64,000 nucleotides of DNA from Arenibacter sp040216555 (GCA_040216555.1 JAVJOW010000036.1:112877-176876); one strand, 5' to 3'. Shown: positions 45,385 through 54,496, counted from the stretch's first letter. The notes: a model not told the origin generated them from the sequence alone. Program-made: numbers and translations.

Positions 45385-45840
45385 ATGAAAGATAAAATCA
45401 ATAGTGTAACGTTACACAGAGTGTTGGCAGCTCCAGTTGAAAAAGTTTTTAAAGCATTTACCCATGCGGATGCCATGGCATCATGGTTGCCACCTTATGG
45501 CTTTATATGCAAAGTGAACCATTTGGATGTACAAGTGGGAGGAACATTTAAAATGTCCTTTACCAATTTCTCTACTGGTAAGGGCCATTCTTTTGGAGGC
45601 GAATATTTAGAAATGGTTCCCAACGAAATCCTTAAATACACAGACAAATTTGACGATCCCAATTTACCGGGAAAAATGATTACTACAGTTCTAATGAAAC
45701 AGGTAATCTGCGGTACTGAGCTTAATATTACACAGGAAGGAATTCCAGATGCCATTCCAGTAGAAATGTGTTATTTAGGTTGGCAAGAATCTTTGGATAA
45801 ACTAAAAAGATTGGTGGAGCCAAATATTCCAGATGCCTAA
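45385..45840 (+). CDS. SRPBCC (AHSA1-like) domain protein
   Basis: A 151-residue START-fold protein. It opens with SVTLHRVLAAPVEKVFKAFT and AMASWLPPYGF, typical for AHSA1-like SRPBCC proteins, and ends with the amphipathic helix GWQESLDKLKRLVEP. The fold has a hydrophobic ligand cavity. It is the first gene of a run with four VOC-fold proteins and is divergent from a GlxA-type regulator. Its role in that set is unknown; it may bind or shield a small reactive compound. Confidence 0.88.
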   Translation: MKDKINSVTLHRVLAAPVEKVFKAFTHADAMASWLPPYGFICKVNHLDVQVGGTFKMSFTNFSTGKGHSFGGEYLEMVPNEILKYTDKFDDPNLPGKMITTVLMKQVICGTELNITQEGIPDAIPVEMCYLGWQESLDKLKRLVEPNIPDA

Positions 45841-45888
45841 GACTTAGTCTATTTCACAATTAGTGTCAATACTTTAAAAAATATCAAA

Positions 45889-46332
45889 ATGAGCAAAGTA
45901 GCAATTTATCTCAATTTTCAAGGCAATACAGAGGAAGCCTTTAATTTTTACAAATCTGTTTTTGGCACCTCGTTTTCCGCACCCATTATGCGAATAGGAG
46001 ATTTGCCTCCCGACCCTAATGGGCCTAAGTTTTCAGAAGCAGAATTGAATTGCGTAATGCATGTGGCCTTGCCCATTATTGGCGGAACAGAATTGATGGG
46101 TACGGACATGTTGGAATCTATGGGCCAAAAACTAATTGTTGGAAATAACACCACCATTAGCCTACAATTGGATTCCAAGGATGAGGCGGATGTTTTATAC
46201 CGGGCATTATCGAAAGGAGGAAGCGACAAGGCGCCAATGAGAGAAGAGTTTTGGGGATATTGGGGCTGTTGTCTGGATAGATTTGGAATTCGTTGGATGT
46301 TCAATGTGATGAATGATCAATACAACAAATAA
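45889..46332 (+). CDS. VOC-fold protein (PhnB-like), first of four
   Basis: A 147-residue PhnB/glyoxalase-like protein. Family marks are IYLNFQGNTEEAFNFYKSVF, VMHVALPIIGGTELMGTD and GCCLDRFGIRWMFN. The metal-site residues of true glyoxalase I cannot be traced with confidence, so catalysis is uncertain. It lies 48 bp after the SRPBCC gene and 3 bp before the next VOC gene, so it is part of a transcript. Its closest relative nearby is the gene at 47598. Confidence 0.85.
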   Translation: MSKVAIYLNFQGNTEEAFNFYKSVFGTSFSAPIMRIGDLPPDPNGPKFSEAELNCVMHVALPIIGGTELMGTDMLESMGQKLIVGNNTTISLQLDSKDEADVLYRALSKGGSDKAPMREEFWGYWGCCLDRFGIRWMFNVMNDQYNK

Positions 46333-46335
46333 ACA

Positions 46336-46758
46336 ATGACAAATCAAGTATATCCTTGTTTGTGGTTCGATGGACAGGCCAAAGCCGCAGCGGAATTCTA
46401 TTGCTCCATATTTAGCAATTCAAAAATTATTGAAGAAAACCCATTGGTTGTAAAATGGATATTGAACGGGCAACAATTTATGGGCCTAAACGGCGGGCCA
46501 TTGTACAAATTTTCCCCGGCAAATTCCTACGTAATTGAATGTGAAACCCAGAAAGAGATTGACCATTATTGGAACGAATTGGGGAAAGATGGAATCTATA
46601 ACCAATGTGGTTGGCTCAATGATCAATTTGGTGTTTCTTGGCAGGTAGTCCCTACAATATTGAAAAAATTAATGGCTGACCCACTTAATGGGAAAGGTGT
46701 GGCCACGGTACTTATGCAGATGAAAAAAATTGATATTGCCAAGCTTAAAAATGTCTAA
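46336..46758 (+). CDS. VOC-fold protein (3-demethylubiquinone methyltransferase-like), second of four
   Basis: A 140-residue VOC-fold protein with YPCLWFDGQAKAAAEFYCSI, WILNGQQFMGLNGGP and GVSWQVVPTILKKLMADP. These marks fit the family commonly misnamed 3-demethylubiquinone-9 3-methyltransferase; no methyltransferase motif is present. The gene starts 3 bp after the first VOC gene and ends where the third begins. It is the least similar of the four to the others. Confidence 0.85.
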   Translation: MTNQVYPCLWFDGQAKAAAEFYCSIFSNSKIIEENPLVVKWILNGQQFMGLNGGPLYKFSPANSYVIECETQKEIDHYWNELGKDGIYNQCGWLNDQFGVSWQVVPTILKKLMADPLNGKGVATVLMQMKKIDIAKLKNV

Positions 46759-47175
46759 ATGAAAATAACACAAATTTATTCCTATCTCACATTTAATGGC
46801 AATTGTAGAGAGGCAATGACTTTTTACCAAGAATGTCTGGGCGGCAATCTGCAGTTCCGTACGTTAGGGGAGTCGCTACTTTCTAACAAAATGCCAAAGA
46901 ATATGAAAGATTGCATTTTGCATGCTACGCTTACAAAGGAATATATGCTATTACAAGGCTCTGATATGGCTCCTCATACCGGGTTAATAAAAGGAAATAC
47001 AATTTCACTTTACCTGGGTTGTAGCAGTGAGGAAGAAATAAAAGAGGTGTATAAAAAACTCTCAGCTGACGGAACAGCAGATCATCCACTGGCAGATACT
47101 TTTTGGGGAACATTATTTGGCAATCTAACGGACAAATTTGGAAATCATTGGCTTTTAAACTACCGCAAAGAATAA
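46759..47175 (+). CDS. VOC-fold protein (PhnB-like), third of four
   Basis: A 138-residue PhnB-like protein: YSYLTFNGNCREAMTFYQEC, LHATLTKEYMLLQGSD and FWGTLFGNLTDKFGNHWLLN. Its ATG directly follows the stop of the second VOC gene. The paired gene set suggests joint function or heteromers, but the ligand is unknown. Confidence 0.85.
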   Translation: MKITQIYSYLTFNGNCREAMTFYQECLGGNLQFRTLGESLLSNKMPKNMKDCILHATLTKEYMLLQGSDMAPHTGLIKGNTISLYLGCSSEEEIKEVYKKLSADGTADHPLADTFWGTLFGNLTDKFGNHWLLNYRKE

Positions 47176-47193
47176 ACGGATAACAATTAAAAA

Positions 47194-47565
47194 ATGAAAA
47201 GGGAAAAAATATTGTTTTGGACAGCAACAATAATCATCGTTCTATTTGAAGGCGTTATGCCTGTATTGACTTCACAAACAGCATTGGCCAAAGAAGGAAT
47301 TAGGAATTTGGGGTATCCCGAATATTTTGGAAACGCATTGGTTGTTTTTAAAATCCTAGGTGTTTTGGCCATAGTCATCCCTAAAATTCCCAAGATACTG
47401 AAAGAGTGGGCATATGCGGGTTTTACCTTTAACTTTATCTTCGCTACCATTAGTCATGGTGCTGTGGACGGAATAAATTTTCAGACTATATTTCCACTAA
47501 TAATCCTAGGCATATTAATAGTTTCGTATGTATACTATCATAAATTAAACCCTTCGAAAATTTGA
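47194..47565 (+). CDS. DoxX-like membrane protein
   Basis: A 123-residue protein with four hydrophobic helices. KEGIRNLGYPEYFGNALVVF and KILGVLAIVIPKIPKILKEW are typical of DoxX-like_family proteins. Such proteins often lie with small oxidoreductase or glyoxalase-type genes; the biochemical role is not settled. It lies 18 bp after the third VOC gene and 32 bp before the fourth. Confidence 0.85.
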   Translation: MKREKILFWTATIIIVLFEGVMPVLTSQTALAKEGIRNLGYPEYFGNALVVFKILGVLAIVIPKIPKILKEWAYAGFTFNFIFATISHGAVDGINFQTIFPLIILGILIVSYVYYHKLNPSKI

Positions 47566-47597
47566 ATATTGACTAATAACTCAAAATTTAAAAACTT

Positions 47598-48035
47598 ATG
47601 CCACTGATCAACCCTTACATCAACTTCAACGGAAATGCCGAGGAAGCATTCAATTTTTATAAATCAGTATTTGGTGGGGAGTTCGCATTGATTATGCGTT
47701 TCAAGGATATGTTGAGCACCGACTTTCCGATAAATGAAAAGGAAGCCAATAAGATTATGCACATTGCTTTGCCAATTGGCAATAATATTTTAATGGCCAA
47801 TGATGTTCCAGAACATCTGGGACGCGTAAGCGAAATCGAAAACAGGTCCAAAATATCAGTTAGTGCCGAAACTAAAGAAGAGGCGGACAGGATATTTTAT
47901 GGACTATCTGCTGGAGGAACCGTTGAAATGCCAATTAGCGACAGTCCTTGGGGTTCCTATTTTGGGATGTTCAGAGACAAATACGGTATCGAATGGATGG
48001 TAGATTTTGATCCAAAATATAAGGGAAAAGTTTAG
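47598..48035 (+). CDS. VOC-fold protein (PhnB-like), fourth of four
   Basis: A 145-residue PhnB-like protein: NPYINFNGNAEEAFNFYKSV, KIMHIALPIGNNILMANDV and YFGMFRDKYGIEWMVDF. It resembles the first VOC gene of the run more than the middle two, which fits an old duplication. It is the last gene before a hairpin terminator shared with the tRNA gene. Confidence 0.87.
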   Translation: MPLINPYINFNGNAEEAFNFYKSVFGGEFALIMRFKDMLSTDFPINEKEANKIMHIALPIGNNILMANDVPEHLGRVSEIENRSKISVSAETKEEADRIFYGLSAGGTVEMPISDSPWGSYFGMFRDKYGIEWMVDFDPKYKGKV

Positions 48036-48084
48036 GAAAGATACAAGGGATAAATGGTATCATTTGATACCATATAAAATAAAC

Positions 48085-48116
48085 AAAGCCCCATAAACCA
48101 ATGTTTACGGGGCTTT
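48085..48116. terminator. bidirectional hairpin between VOC gene run and tRNA-Ser
   Basis: AAAGCCCC with GGGGCTTT forms the base, extended by TAAAC/GTTTA after one mismatch, with a 4-base loop. T-rich sequence follows on the plus strand. It lies between convergent genes, so it can stop both. Confidence 0.8.
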
Positions 48117-48120
48117 TCAG

Positions 48121-48205
48121 CGGAGAAAGAGGGATTCGAACCCCCGGAGGTGTGACCCTCAACAGTTTTCAAGACTGCCGCATTCGACCACTCTGCCATT
48201 TCTCC
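48121..48205 (-). tRNA. tRNA-Ser (anticodon UGA)
   Basis: The minus strand folds into a tRNA: acceptor GGAGAAA/TTTCTCC with discriminator G, T arm GGGGGTTCGAATCCC, anticodon loop CTTGAAA (anticodon TGA) and a long variable arm as in class II tRNA-Ser. The CCA end is not encoded. The length is 85 bases. Confidence 0.95.
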
Positions 48206-48234
48206 AGTCAATGCTTTGGAGGCGCTTTTACCGC

Positions 48235-48272
48235 TTCGACCTCCCGATTGCTATCGGGACTGCCATTTCTCC
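48235..48272. repeat. partial tRNA-Ser copy interrupted by a palindrome
   Basis: The 13 bases CTGCCATTTCTCC (48193-48205, the tRNA 5' end) recur exactly at 48260-48272, and TTCGACC of the tRNA recurs at 48236-48242. Between them sits the inverted repeat CCCGAT-TGCT-ATCGGG (48243-48258), which replaces a few tRNA bases. Confidence 0.75.
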
Positions 48273-48381
48273 TTAGCGGGTGCAAATATAGAAACCTTTT
48301 TATTCTTTTTAAAAGAAAATGCATTTTTTATTTCATAATTTAAATTAGGCTAGATTCTTTCCAAGCACTTACTTTTGCCTA

Positions 48382-49140
48382 ATGGAAGAATGGTACCATT
48401 ATGTGCTTTTGGCTTTGGTAGGCCTCGCAGTTGGTGCGCTCAATACTTTGGCTGCCGGTGGCTCCCTTCTTACGTTGCCCATATTAATTTTTCTAGGCTT
48501 ACCTGCCAGTGTAGCCAATGGTACCAACAGGATAGCCGTACTTACCCAGGGAATTGCCAATGTTGCCGGTTACAAGAGTAAGGGCAAGGCAATAGCCAGT
48601 CCCTTTATTTTGTATCTTTCCATAGTAGCCACGTTAGGTACACTAATAGGTTCCAAACTGGCCATAGATATCAATGAAAATGCCTTTAATAAGATACTGG
48701 CCATTGTAATGGTCCTTATAGTTATTATAATGCTTATACAACCCAGAATACGCATTAACGATTTTGAAGAATTAATTACGGGAAAACGCCAATTTTGGGC
48801 CATAGTCTCTTTTTTCTTTATTGGTATTTACGGAGGTTTCATACAAGCAGGAACCGGTATTTTTGTTTTATTGGTTTTGTCGACGATCAATCACCTTACT
48901 TTAATGAAGAGCAACGTCATCAAGGCGGTGGTCATGGTAGTATACACCAGTGCAGCCTTAATACTTTTCGGGCTGAACGGGAAGCTGGATTGGGAAATAG
49001 GATTAACTTTGGCGTCTGGACAGACACTCGGAGGGTGGTTGACCAGCAGATGGTCCGTGGACAAAGGGGACAAAATCGTGAAAATCCTACTGATTATTGT
49101 GGTTATTTTCATGTCCATTAAACTATGGTTTTTTAATTAA
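48382..49140 (+). CDS. TSUP-family membrane transporter (TauE/SafE)
   Basis: A 252-residue protein with eight hydrophobic segments in two repeats. GALNTLAAGGSLLTLPILIF near residue 18 and GIYGGFIQAGTGIFVLLVLS near 150 are the paired glycine-rich motifs of the TauE/SafE (TSUP) family, which export sulfite, sulfoacetate or similar anions. It is 13 bp upstream of the nitroreductase-like gene. Substrate cannot be determined. The 180-bp gap before it holds the partial tRNA copy. Confidence 0.88.
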   Translation: MEEWYHYVLLALVGLAVGALNTLAAGGSLLTLPILIFLGLPASVANGTNRIAVLTQGIANVAGYKSKGKAIASPFILYLSIVATLGTLIGSKLAIDINENAFNKILAIVMVLIVIIMLIQPRIRINDFEELITGKRQFWAIVSFFFIGIYGGFIQAGTGIFVLLVLSTINHLTLMKSNVIKAVVMVVYTSAALILFGLNGKLDWEIGLTLASGQTLGGWLTSRWSVDKGDKIVKILLIIVVIFMSIKLWFFN

Positions 49141-49153
49141 AAGAAAATATATT

Positions 49154-49786
49154 TTGGATATTATCAAGAAATTGGAATGGCGATATGCAGTTAAGAAGTT
49201 CGATGCCGATAAGATGCTGACGGAGGAAAAGCTGAAAAAACTAAAGCAGGCCTTTAATTTAACGGCCACTTCCTATGGATTGCAACCCATTAAATTATTA
49301 GTAGTTCAAAACAAGGAGCTGCAAAAAGAATTGGTAAAGTTTTCCTATGGCCAAAAGCAGGTGGCACAGGCATCCCACGTTTTTGTTATTTGTATTGAAA
49401 AGCAAATTGACAAGAAATTTATTCATGACTATTTTGAAAGGGTACAGCAAATTAGAAATACTTCCGATGAAATACTTGATCCGTTCAAGGGTGCCCTGAT
49501 CGAAAGCTTTTCCAAAAAGGAAATCGAAGAGGTCAGAGTTTGGGCCACCAATCAGGCCTATCTGGCATTGGGCACACTGCTTACCGTTTGCGCCTTGGAG
49601 GAGATTGATGCCTGTCCTATGGAAGGGTTTCTGCCAACCTCCTACGACGAGTTGTTGGGGCTGGACAAACTAAAACTTACTTCTGTATTGGTCCTTCCTG
49701 TTGGCTATAGGGCAACAGACGATATGTTCGCTACCTTAAAAAAAGTGCGTAGGGACTTGGATGAAAGCATCATCCATATACCCTGA
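49154..49786 (+). CDS. nitroreductase-family FMN oxidoreductase
   Basis: A 210-residue NfnB-like nitroreductase. The start is a TTG at 49154 giving MDIIKKLEWRYAVKKFD; the longer frame overlaps the TSUP gene and is not used. RYAVKKFD and TATSYGLQPIKLLVV bind FMN phosphate, and WATNQAYLALGTLLTVCALE plus DACPMEGF form the usual second half. Such proteins reduce nitro groups, quinones or dihydropteridines with NAD(P)H. It is probably co-transcribed with TSUP (13-bp gap). Confidence 0.9.
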   Translation: MDIIKKLEWRYAVKKFDADKMLTEEKLKKLKQAFNLTATSYGLQPIKLLVVQNKELQKELVKFSYGQKQVAQASHVFVICIEKQIDKKFIHDYFERVQQIRNTSDEILDPFKGALIESFSKKEIEEVRVWATNQAYLALGTLLTVCALEEIDACPMEGFLPTSYDELLGLDKLKLTSVLVLPVGYRATDDMFATLKKVRRDLDESIIHIP

Positions 49787-49836
49787 TCCCCTCAGAAAAA
49801 AATCAATTTATTAACCTAATAAATAAGAATTAAAAT

Positions 49837-51045
49837 ATGCCAGGATTTGAACTTTTTGGAGAAAAGGAACGGAAACAGGTCAATGATGTTTTGGATTCAG
49901 GAGTATTAATGCGGTATGGATTTGATGGCATGAGGAATGGCCATTGGAAAGCAAAAGAATTGGAACAGGCCCTGGAAAACCGAATGCAGGTGAACCACGC
50001 GCAATTGGTGAGCAGCGGTACCGCAGCCTTGACAGTAGCATTGGCCTGTGCTAAAGTAGGCGCAGGGGATGAAGTTATATTGCCCACATTTACCTTTGTG
50101 GCAAGCTTTGAAGCAGTCCTCTCCGCTGGGGCTGTTCCCATCCTAGTGGATGTGGACGATACACTTACACTAGACCCCATTGCCGTTGAGAAGGCAATAA
50201 CCGATAAAACCAAAGTAGTGATGCCGGTACATATGTGCGGATCCATGGCAGATCTGGCACCTCTAAAAAGGATATGTGAAAAACACGGCCTAATTCTCTT
50301 GGAAGATGCCTGTCAGGCCATTGGAGGCAGTTATGAAGGTAAGCCATTGGGAAGTTATGGGGATTTGGGTTGTTTTTCGTTCGACTATGTAAAAACAATT
50401 ACCTGTGGGGAAGGGGGTGCAGTGATTACCAATAATAATGAATATTATAAACGCGCTGACCAATATTCCGATCACGGACATGATCATATTGGCAAGGATA
50501 GGGGAGCGGAGGACCATCCGATCCTAGGGTATAACTTTAGAATTTCGGAACTGCATGCGGCGGTAGGCCTTGCCCAAATTAAACGTTTGGACGATTTTAT
50601 AGCGATTCAGAAAAAAAATTATACTATCATACGTTCCGCCTTGGAAAATATTCCTGGAGTCGGTTTCAGAAGAGTTCCGGAACTCGGTGTTGAAAACTAT
50701 TCCTTTCTCAGTTTCTATCTCCCAACGGAAGAAACGGCTAGAAAGACGATCAAGGCTTTTTCTGAAAATGGTGTGGATGCCTGCTTTTATTGGTTCGATA
50801 ATAATTGGCATTATTACCGAAAATGGGATCACTTAAAGGATTTGAAGGGCTTAAATCGGTTTTCCAAGGAAATTAAAAACGGGCTTCCGAATTATGAGAC
50901 TACAGATTTCTCCAAGTCCGATCATTGGGTGGGCAGAAATATTTCCTGTTTAATAAAACTGGGGTGGACCAATGAGGAGGTCAAGACAATGGCCAATAAA
51001 ATGGCAAATGTTCTACAAAATATTGTTGATATCTCCAATTATTGA
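49837..51045 (+). CDS. DegT/DnrJ/EryC1-family PLP aminotransferase
   Basis: A 402-residue PLP-dependent sugar aminotransferase. SSGTAALTVALACAKVGAGD positions the PLP phosphate, ILLEDACQAIGGSYEGKPLG holds the ring-binding Asp, and CFSFDYVKTITCGEGGAV contains the Schiff-base Lys. YNFRISELHAAVGLAQIKRL is also typical. It transaminates a keto-sugar nucleotide or related compound. No other sugar nucleotide genes are nearby, so the substrate is open. It lies 50 bp after the nitroreductase and 44 bp before GH92, in the same direction. Confidence 0.92.
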   Translation: MPGFELFGEKERKQVNDVLDSGVLMRYGFDGMRNGHWKAKELEQALENRMQVNHAQLVSSGTAALTVALACAKVGAGDEVILPTFTFVASFEAVLSAGAVPILVDVDDTLTLDPIAVEKAITDKTKVVMPVHMCGSMADLAPLKRICEKHGLILLEDACQAIGGSYEGKPLGSYGDLGCFSFDYVKTITCGEGGAVITNNNEYYKRADQYSDHGHDHIGKDRGAEDHPILGYNFRISELHAAVGLAQIKRLDDFIAIQKKNYTIIRSALENIPGVGFRRVPELGVENYSFLSFYLPTEETARKTIKAFSENGVDACFYWFDNNWHYYRKWDHLKDLKGLNRFSKEIKNGLPNYETTDFSKSDHWVGRNISCLIKLGWTNEEVKTMANKMANVLQNIVDISNY

Positions 51046-51089
51046 GTTATTATTGAATATTAACTAGTATTAAGCTTAAAATCAACTTA

Positions 51090-53393
51090 ATGAAATTAAA
51101 TCAAGCACCTATTTTTTTTATTCTGCTACTCACTATTTTGTGTTTTAATGCATGTCAAGAAGTAAAGGAAGTAAAGTCGGAGGACCCTAAACCCTTAGAT
51201 TTTGTTGACCTAGTATATCCACTTCTCGATTCCGATAACTCCAGATGGTTCTTTTTTTCCTCGGCCTCAAGACCCTTTGGAATGGTAAATTTAAGTCCAG
51301 ATACCGAAATTGATGGAGCCTGGGGTAGTGGATATAGATACAAAACGGATACCATTAAAGGCTTTAGCCATGTTCACGGATGGCAGATTTCAGGGCTTTC
51401 AGTCATGCCTGTAAGCGTTACCTCTGAAAACGAGACTACAATATTCAAAGATTTTTATTCAAAATTTAACCACGATGCGGAGAAGGTTTCCCCAGGTTAT
51501 CACTATGTAGAACTTATACGTCAAGGGATATCGGCCGAGCTCACCAGTACAAAAAGAGTAGGATTCCATAAATATTCTTTTCCAAAAAATGGAAGTCCGG
51601 CCATACTTTTTAACCTTAACACCCTTTTGGGACCCAATGGAAATATAAACGGGAACCTAGAAAAAATAGGAAACAGTACACTCTCCGGAGCGTTGGAAAT
51701 GACCTCTACCCACAGACGCCCCAAACCCTTCAAACTGTTTTTCAAGATAGAATTGAATTCCGAAATCAGTGCAATCGACCATGATCCGGAAACCGGTAAT
51801 TATTTAGTTTTCATGGATGAAAAAAACCGGAATGTATTAATGAAAGCTAGTATATCCTATACTTCTGTAGAAAATGCCCAGATCAATATGGATTCGGAAC
51901 TGAACCATTGGGATTTTCAAAAGGTGGTGGACGAATCTAAAGAAGAGTGGAATAGTTTCCTTGGTAGAATTAAAATTGAAGGAGGTTCAGAAACACAACG
52001 GCGTAGATTTTATACAGACCTATGGCATGCCTTGCAAGGTAGAAGGGTTATAAGTGATATTAATGGGGCCTATCCCGATAATACAGGCGATAGCTTTAGG
52101 ATAGGACAGATACCTTTGGAAGAAAGTGGTAAACCCAAGTTTAACCATTATAATTCAGACTCCTTTTGGGGGGCGCAGTGGACAATTAATACCCTATGGG
52201 GCTTGGTTTACCCCGATATTATGGAAGATTTTGTCCATTCCCTGATACAATATTATCGGGATGGTGGTTTAGTCCCTAGGGGACCTTCAGGCGGCAATTA
52301 CACTTATGTTATGACAGGTGCCTCGTCTACACCTTTTATTGTCAGTGCCATTCAGAAAGGTATTATTAAGGAAGATCTTGAATCTATTTATCAGGCATTA
52401 AAGAAAAATCATATGCCCGGAGGAATAATGGAAAAGGCAGGTTACGAACATAAAACCGCTCTTGGAGGTGGATTTAAGTATTACTTAAATAACGGCTATG
52501 TACCTTACCCGATTCCCGAAGGTAAATTTGGTGGACACCAGGATGGGGCAAGCCTAACCATGGAATATGCTTACCAAGATTGGACTTTGGCACAATTAGC
52601 TGAAAAACTGGGGCACAAGGAAGACTTTGATATGTTTATGCAGCGTTCCAATAATTACAAAAATGTGTTCGACAAAAACTCCGGTTGGATGAGACCAAAG
52701 GATGTAAACGGAATTTGGTTGGAGAGTTTTGATCCTTACGAACACCAACATGGATTTATAGAATCGAATGGAGCACAAGCTACATGGTTCGTACCCCATG
52801 ATATCAATGGATTGGCTGAACTAATGGGAGGTAAGGAAAAGGCTGTCGAAAAGTTAAACAATCAATTCGAGGCTGCAGAAAAATTAGGATTCGCAGCAGG
52901 TAATTCCCATGCACAGGAGTTACACCCAGAATATAGACGTGTCCCCATTAATTACGGAAATCAACCGTCCATTCAAACTGCCTTTATCTTTAATCAGCTG
53001 GATAGGCCCGATTTAACACAATATTGGTCCAGAAAGGTCATAGGCAAGGTATTTAATGGCCTGTCACCAGCAACAGGCTATAATGGAGATGAAGATCAAG
53101 GCCTTATGGGAAGTTTGGCCGTACTTATGAAAATAGGTCTTTTCCAAATGAACGGAGGAACGGAAAATGATCCCATTTATGAATTGGGCAGTCCTATTTT
53201 TGATAAGATAGAGATTGGTCTACATCCCGACTATTATACGGGAGAAAAGTTTTCTATTTTGGCAAATAACAATGGTATGGACCAGTGGACTATAAAAAAC
53301 GCCAGCATCAATGGCAAGGCTTTAATCGGTTACTCCGTTAGACACTCACAATTAGTAAAAGGAGCGGAACTGGAACTTGAGATGGGAGAGTAG
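51090..53393 (+). CDS. GH92 alpha-mannosidase lipoprotein
   Basis: A 767-residue lipoprotein (LLTILCFNACQEV, lipid Cys22). The GH92 fold shows a beta-sandwich N-domain and an (alpha/alpha)6 catalytic C-domain. Visible motifs: DLVYPLLDSDNSRWFFFSSA, GFSHVHGWQISGLSVMPVS, TDLWHALQGRRVISDINGAY, KFGGHQDGASLTMEYAYQDW and TGYNGDEDQGLMGSLAVLM with candidate acidic catalytic and calcium-binding residues. The family hydrolyses alpha-mannosides using calcium, often from N-glycan-like or yeast mannan. Being surface-anchored, it suits polysaccharide use. No SusC/SusD genes are in the window. Confidence 0.93.
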   Translation: MKLNQAPIFFILLLTILCFNACQEVKEVKSEDPKPLDFVDLVYPLLDSDNSRWFFFSSASRPFGMVNLSPDTEIDGAWGSGYRYKTDTIKGFSHVHGWQISGLSVMPVSVTSENETTIFKDFYSKFNHDAEKVSPGYHYVELIRQGISAELTSTKRVGFHKYSFPKNGSPAILFNLNTLLGPNGNINGNLEKIGNSTLSGALEMTSTHRRPKPFKLFFKIELNSEISAIDHDPETGNYLVFMDEKNRNVLMKASISYTSVENAQINMDSELNHWDFQKVVDESKEEWNSFLGRIKIEGGSETQRRRFYTDLWHALQGRRVISDINGAYPDNTGDSFRIGQIPLEESGKPKFNHYNSDSFWGAQWTINTLWGLVYPDIMEDFVHSLIQYYRDGGLVPRGPSGGNYTYVMTGASSTPFIVSAIQKGIIKEDLESIYQALKKNHMPGGIMEKAGYEHKTALGGGFKYYLNNGYVPYPIPEGKFGGHQDGASLTMEYAYQDWTLAQLAEKLGHKEDFDMFMQRSNNYKNVFDKNSGWMRPKDVNGIWLESFDPYEHQHGFIESNGAQATWFVPHDINGLAELMGGKEKAVEKLNNQFEAAEKLGFAAGNSHAQELHPEYRRVPINYGNQPSIQTAFIFNQLDRPDLTQYWSRKVIGKVFNGLSPATGYNGDEDQGLMGSLAVLMKIGLFQMNGGTENDPIYELGSPIFDKIEIGLHPDYYTGEKFSILANNNGMDQWTIKNASINGKALIGYSVRHSQLVKGAELELEMGE

Positions 53394-53626
53394 AACTATT
53401 ATGCATAGGTTTTGACTATACATAATGGTTTAAGTCCCTTGTTACTCTGAAAATATCTGAAGAGAACTAAAATCTATATCAATTTCTATTCTATTCTGCT
53501 ATAAATAGGGCGCGGAAAACTTAATAGGTTTTAACTTATAGAATATAAATATAGATTTGTGTAAAACTAAGTAATATGACTATATTTAAAATATCAAATT
53601 AAACCACCTTTAAATCCTTAATTTAT

Positions 53627-54415
53627 ATGAATTCCAAGATTATTATCACTTGTATCTTTTTCATTGCCGTTTCAATGCAAATTGAAGCTCAGAATAAGCA
53701 CACCGGTATTCCACCGGAAGTTTCTCCTATGCCCATGAAACCCGAAATGACGGAAATATGGGAGCCTGAGGTAAGTGTTGTTACCCCAGCAAAAACATTG
53801 GGAGACGCTCCTTCAGATGCTATTATTTTATTTGATGGCACAAACTTGGACCAGTGGGTGAGTCAAAAGGACAATACACTAGCTGCTCCATGGAAAATAG
53901 TAGATAAGGACCATTTTGAAGTGGTTCCAGGTACAGGAGGGATAAGTACAAAAATGAAATTTGGGGATTGTCAAATTCATATTGAGTTTAGTGCTCCCGA
54001 TGTAGTGGAAGGCCATAGTCAGGGTAGGGGCAATAGCGGATTGTTTTTGCAGAACAGATATGAACTGCAAATATTGGATTCTTATAACAACCGCACCTAT
54101 AGAAATGGACAGGCAGGCAGTATTTATAAAGATCACGCTCCATTGGTCAACGCCATGCGCAGTCCTTTGGAATGGAACACTTATGACATAATCTATACGG
54201 CACCTAGATTTAAAAAAGATGGTCGTTTGGATGCCAAGGCAAAAATTACCGTACTCCATAACGGCGTTCTAGTACAAAATAACGTGGATATTAGTGGCAA
54301 TACCTATTATATTGGGTTGCATGACTACCCATCTGCCCATGGCGATGATGTACTTTCACTGCAGGACCACGGCAATAAAACACAGTTCAGGAATATCTGG
54401 ATAAGGCCCTTGTAA
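53627..54415 (+). CDS. secreted DUF1080 (3-keto-disaccharide hydrolase-like) protein
   Basis: A 262-residue protein with a signal peptide (IITCIFFIAVSMQIEAQ). The DUF1080 concanavalin-like sandwich is clear: AIILFDGTNLDQWVSQ near residue 60, FGDCQIHIEFSAP near 110, GRGNSGLFLQNRYELQILDS near 135 and RSPLEWNTYDIIY near 180. Members are linked to hydrolysis of 3-keto sugars in some bacteria. It is on the same strand as GH92, 233 bp away, and may share its sugar-use role. A 12-bp perfect terminator follows. Confidence 0.88.
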   Translation: MNSKIIITCIFFIAVSMQIEAQNKHTGIPPEVSPMPMKPEMTEIWEPEVSVVTPAKTLGDAPSDAIILFDGTNLDQWVSQKDNTLAAPWKIVDKDHFEVVPGTGGISTKMKFGDCQIHIEFSAPDVVEGHSQGRGNSGLFLQNRYELQILDSYNNRTYRNGQAGSIYKDHAPLVNAMRSPLEWNTYDIIYTAPRFKKDGRLDAKAKITVLHNGVLVQNNVDISGNTYYIGLHDYPSAHGDDVLSLQDHGNKTQFRNIWIRPL

Positions 54416-54440
54416 ATCCAGACTACTATAGGCTAAAATA

Positions 54441-54477
54441 AAAAGCCGAAGAACATTGGTCTTCGGCTTTTATTTTT
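54441..54477. terminator. bidirectional rho-independent terminator
   Basis: A perfect 12-bp stem, AAAAGCCGAAGA with TCTTCGGCTTTT (54441-54452 and 54460-54471), has a 7-base loop and ATTTTTT after it. It separates the DUF1080 gene from the convergent ribBA gene. Confidence 0.92.
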
Positions 54478-54496
54478 TAACAATGAGGGGTTGCTG

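Noticed and set aside
48971..49118. The extension of the nitroreductase frame into the TSUP gene
   Set aside because: The upstream codons overlap TSUP and do not match the nitroreductase N-terminus; the TTG at 49154 fits.
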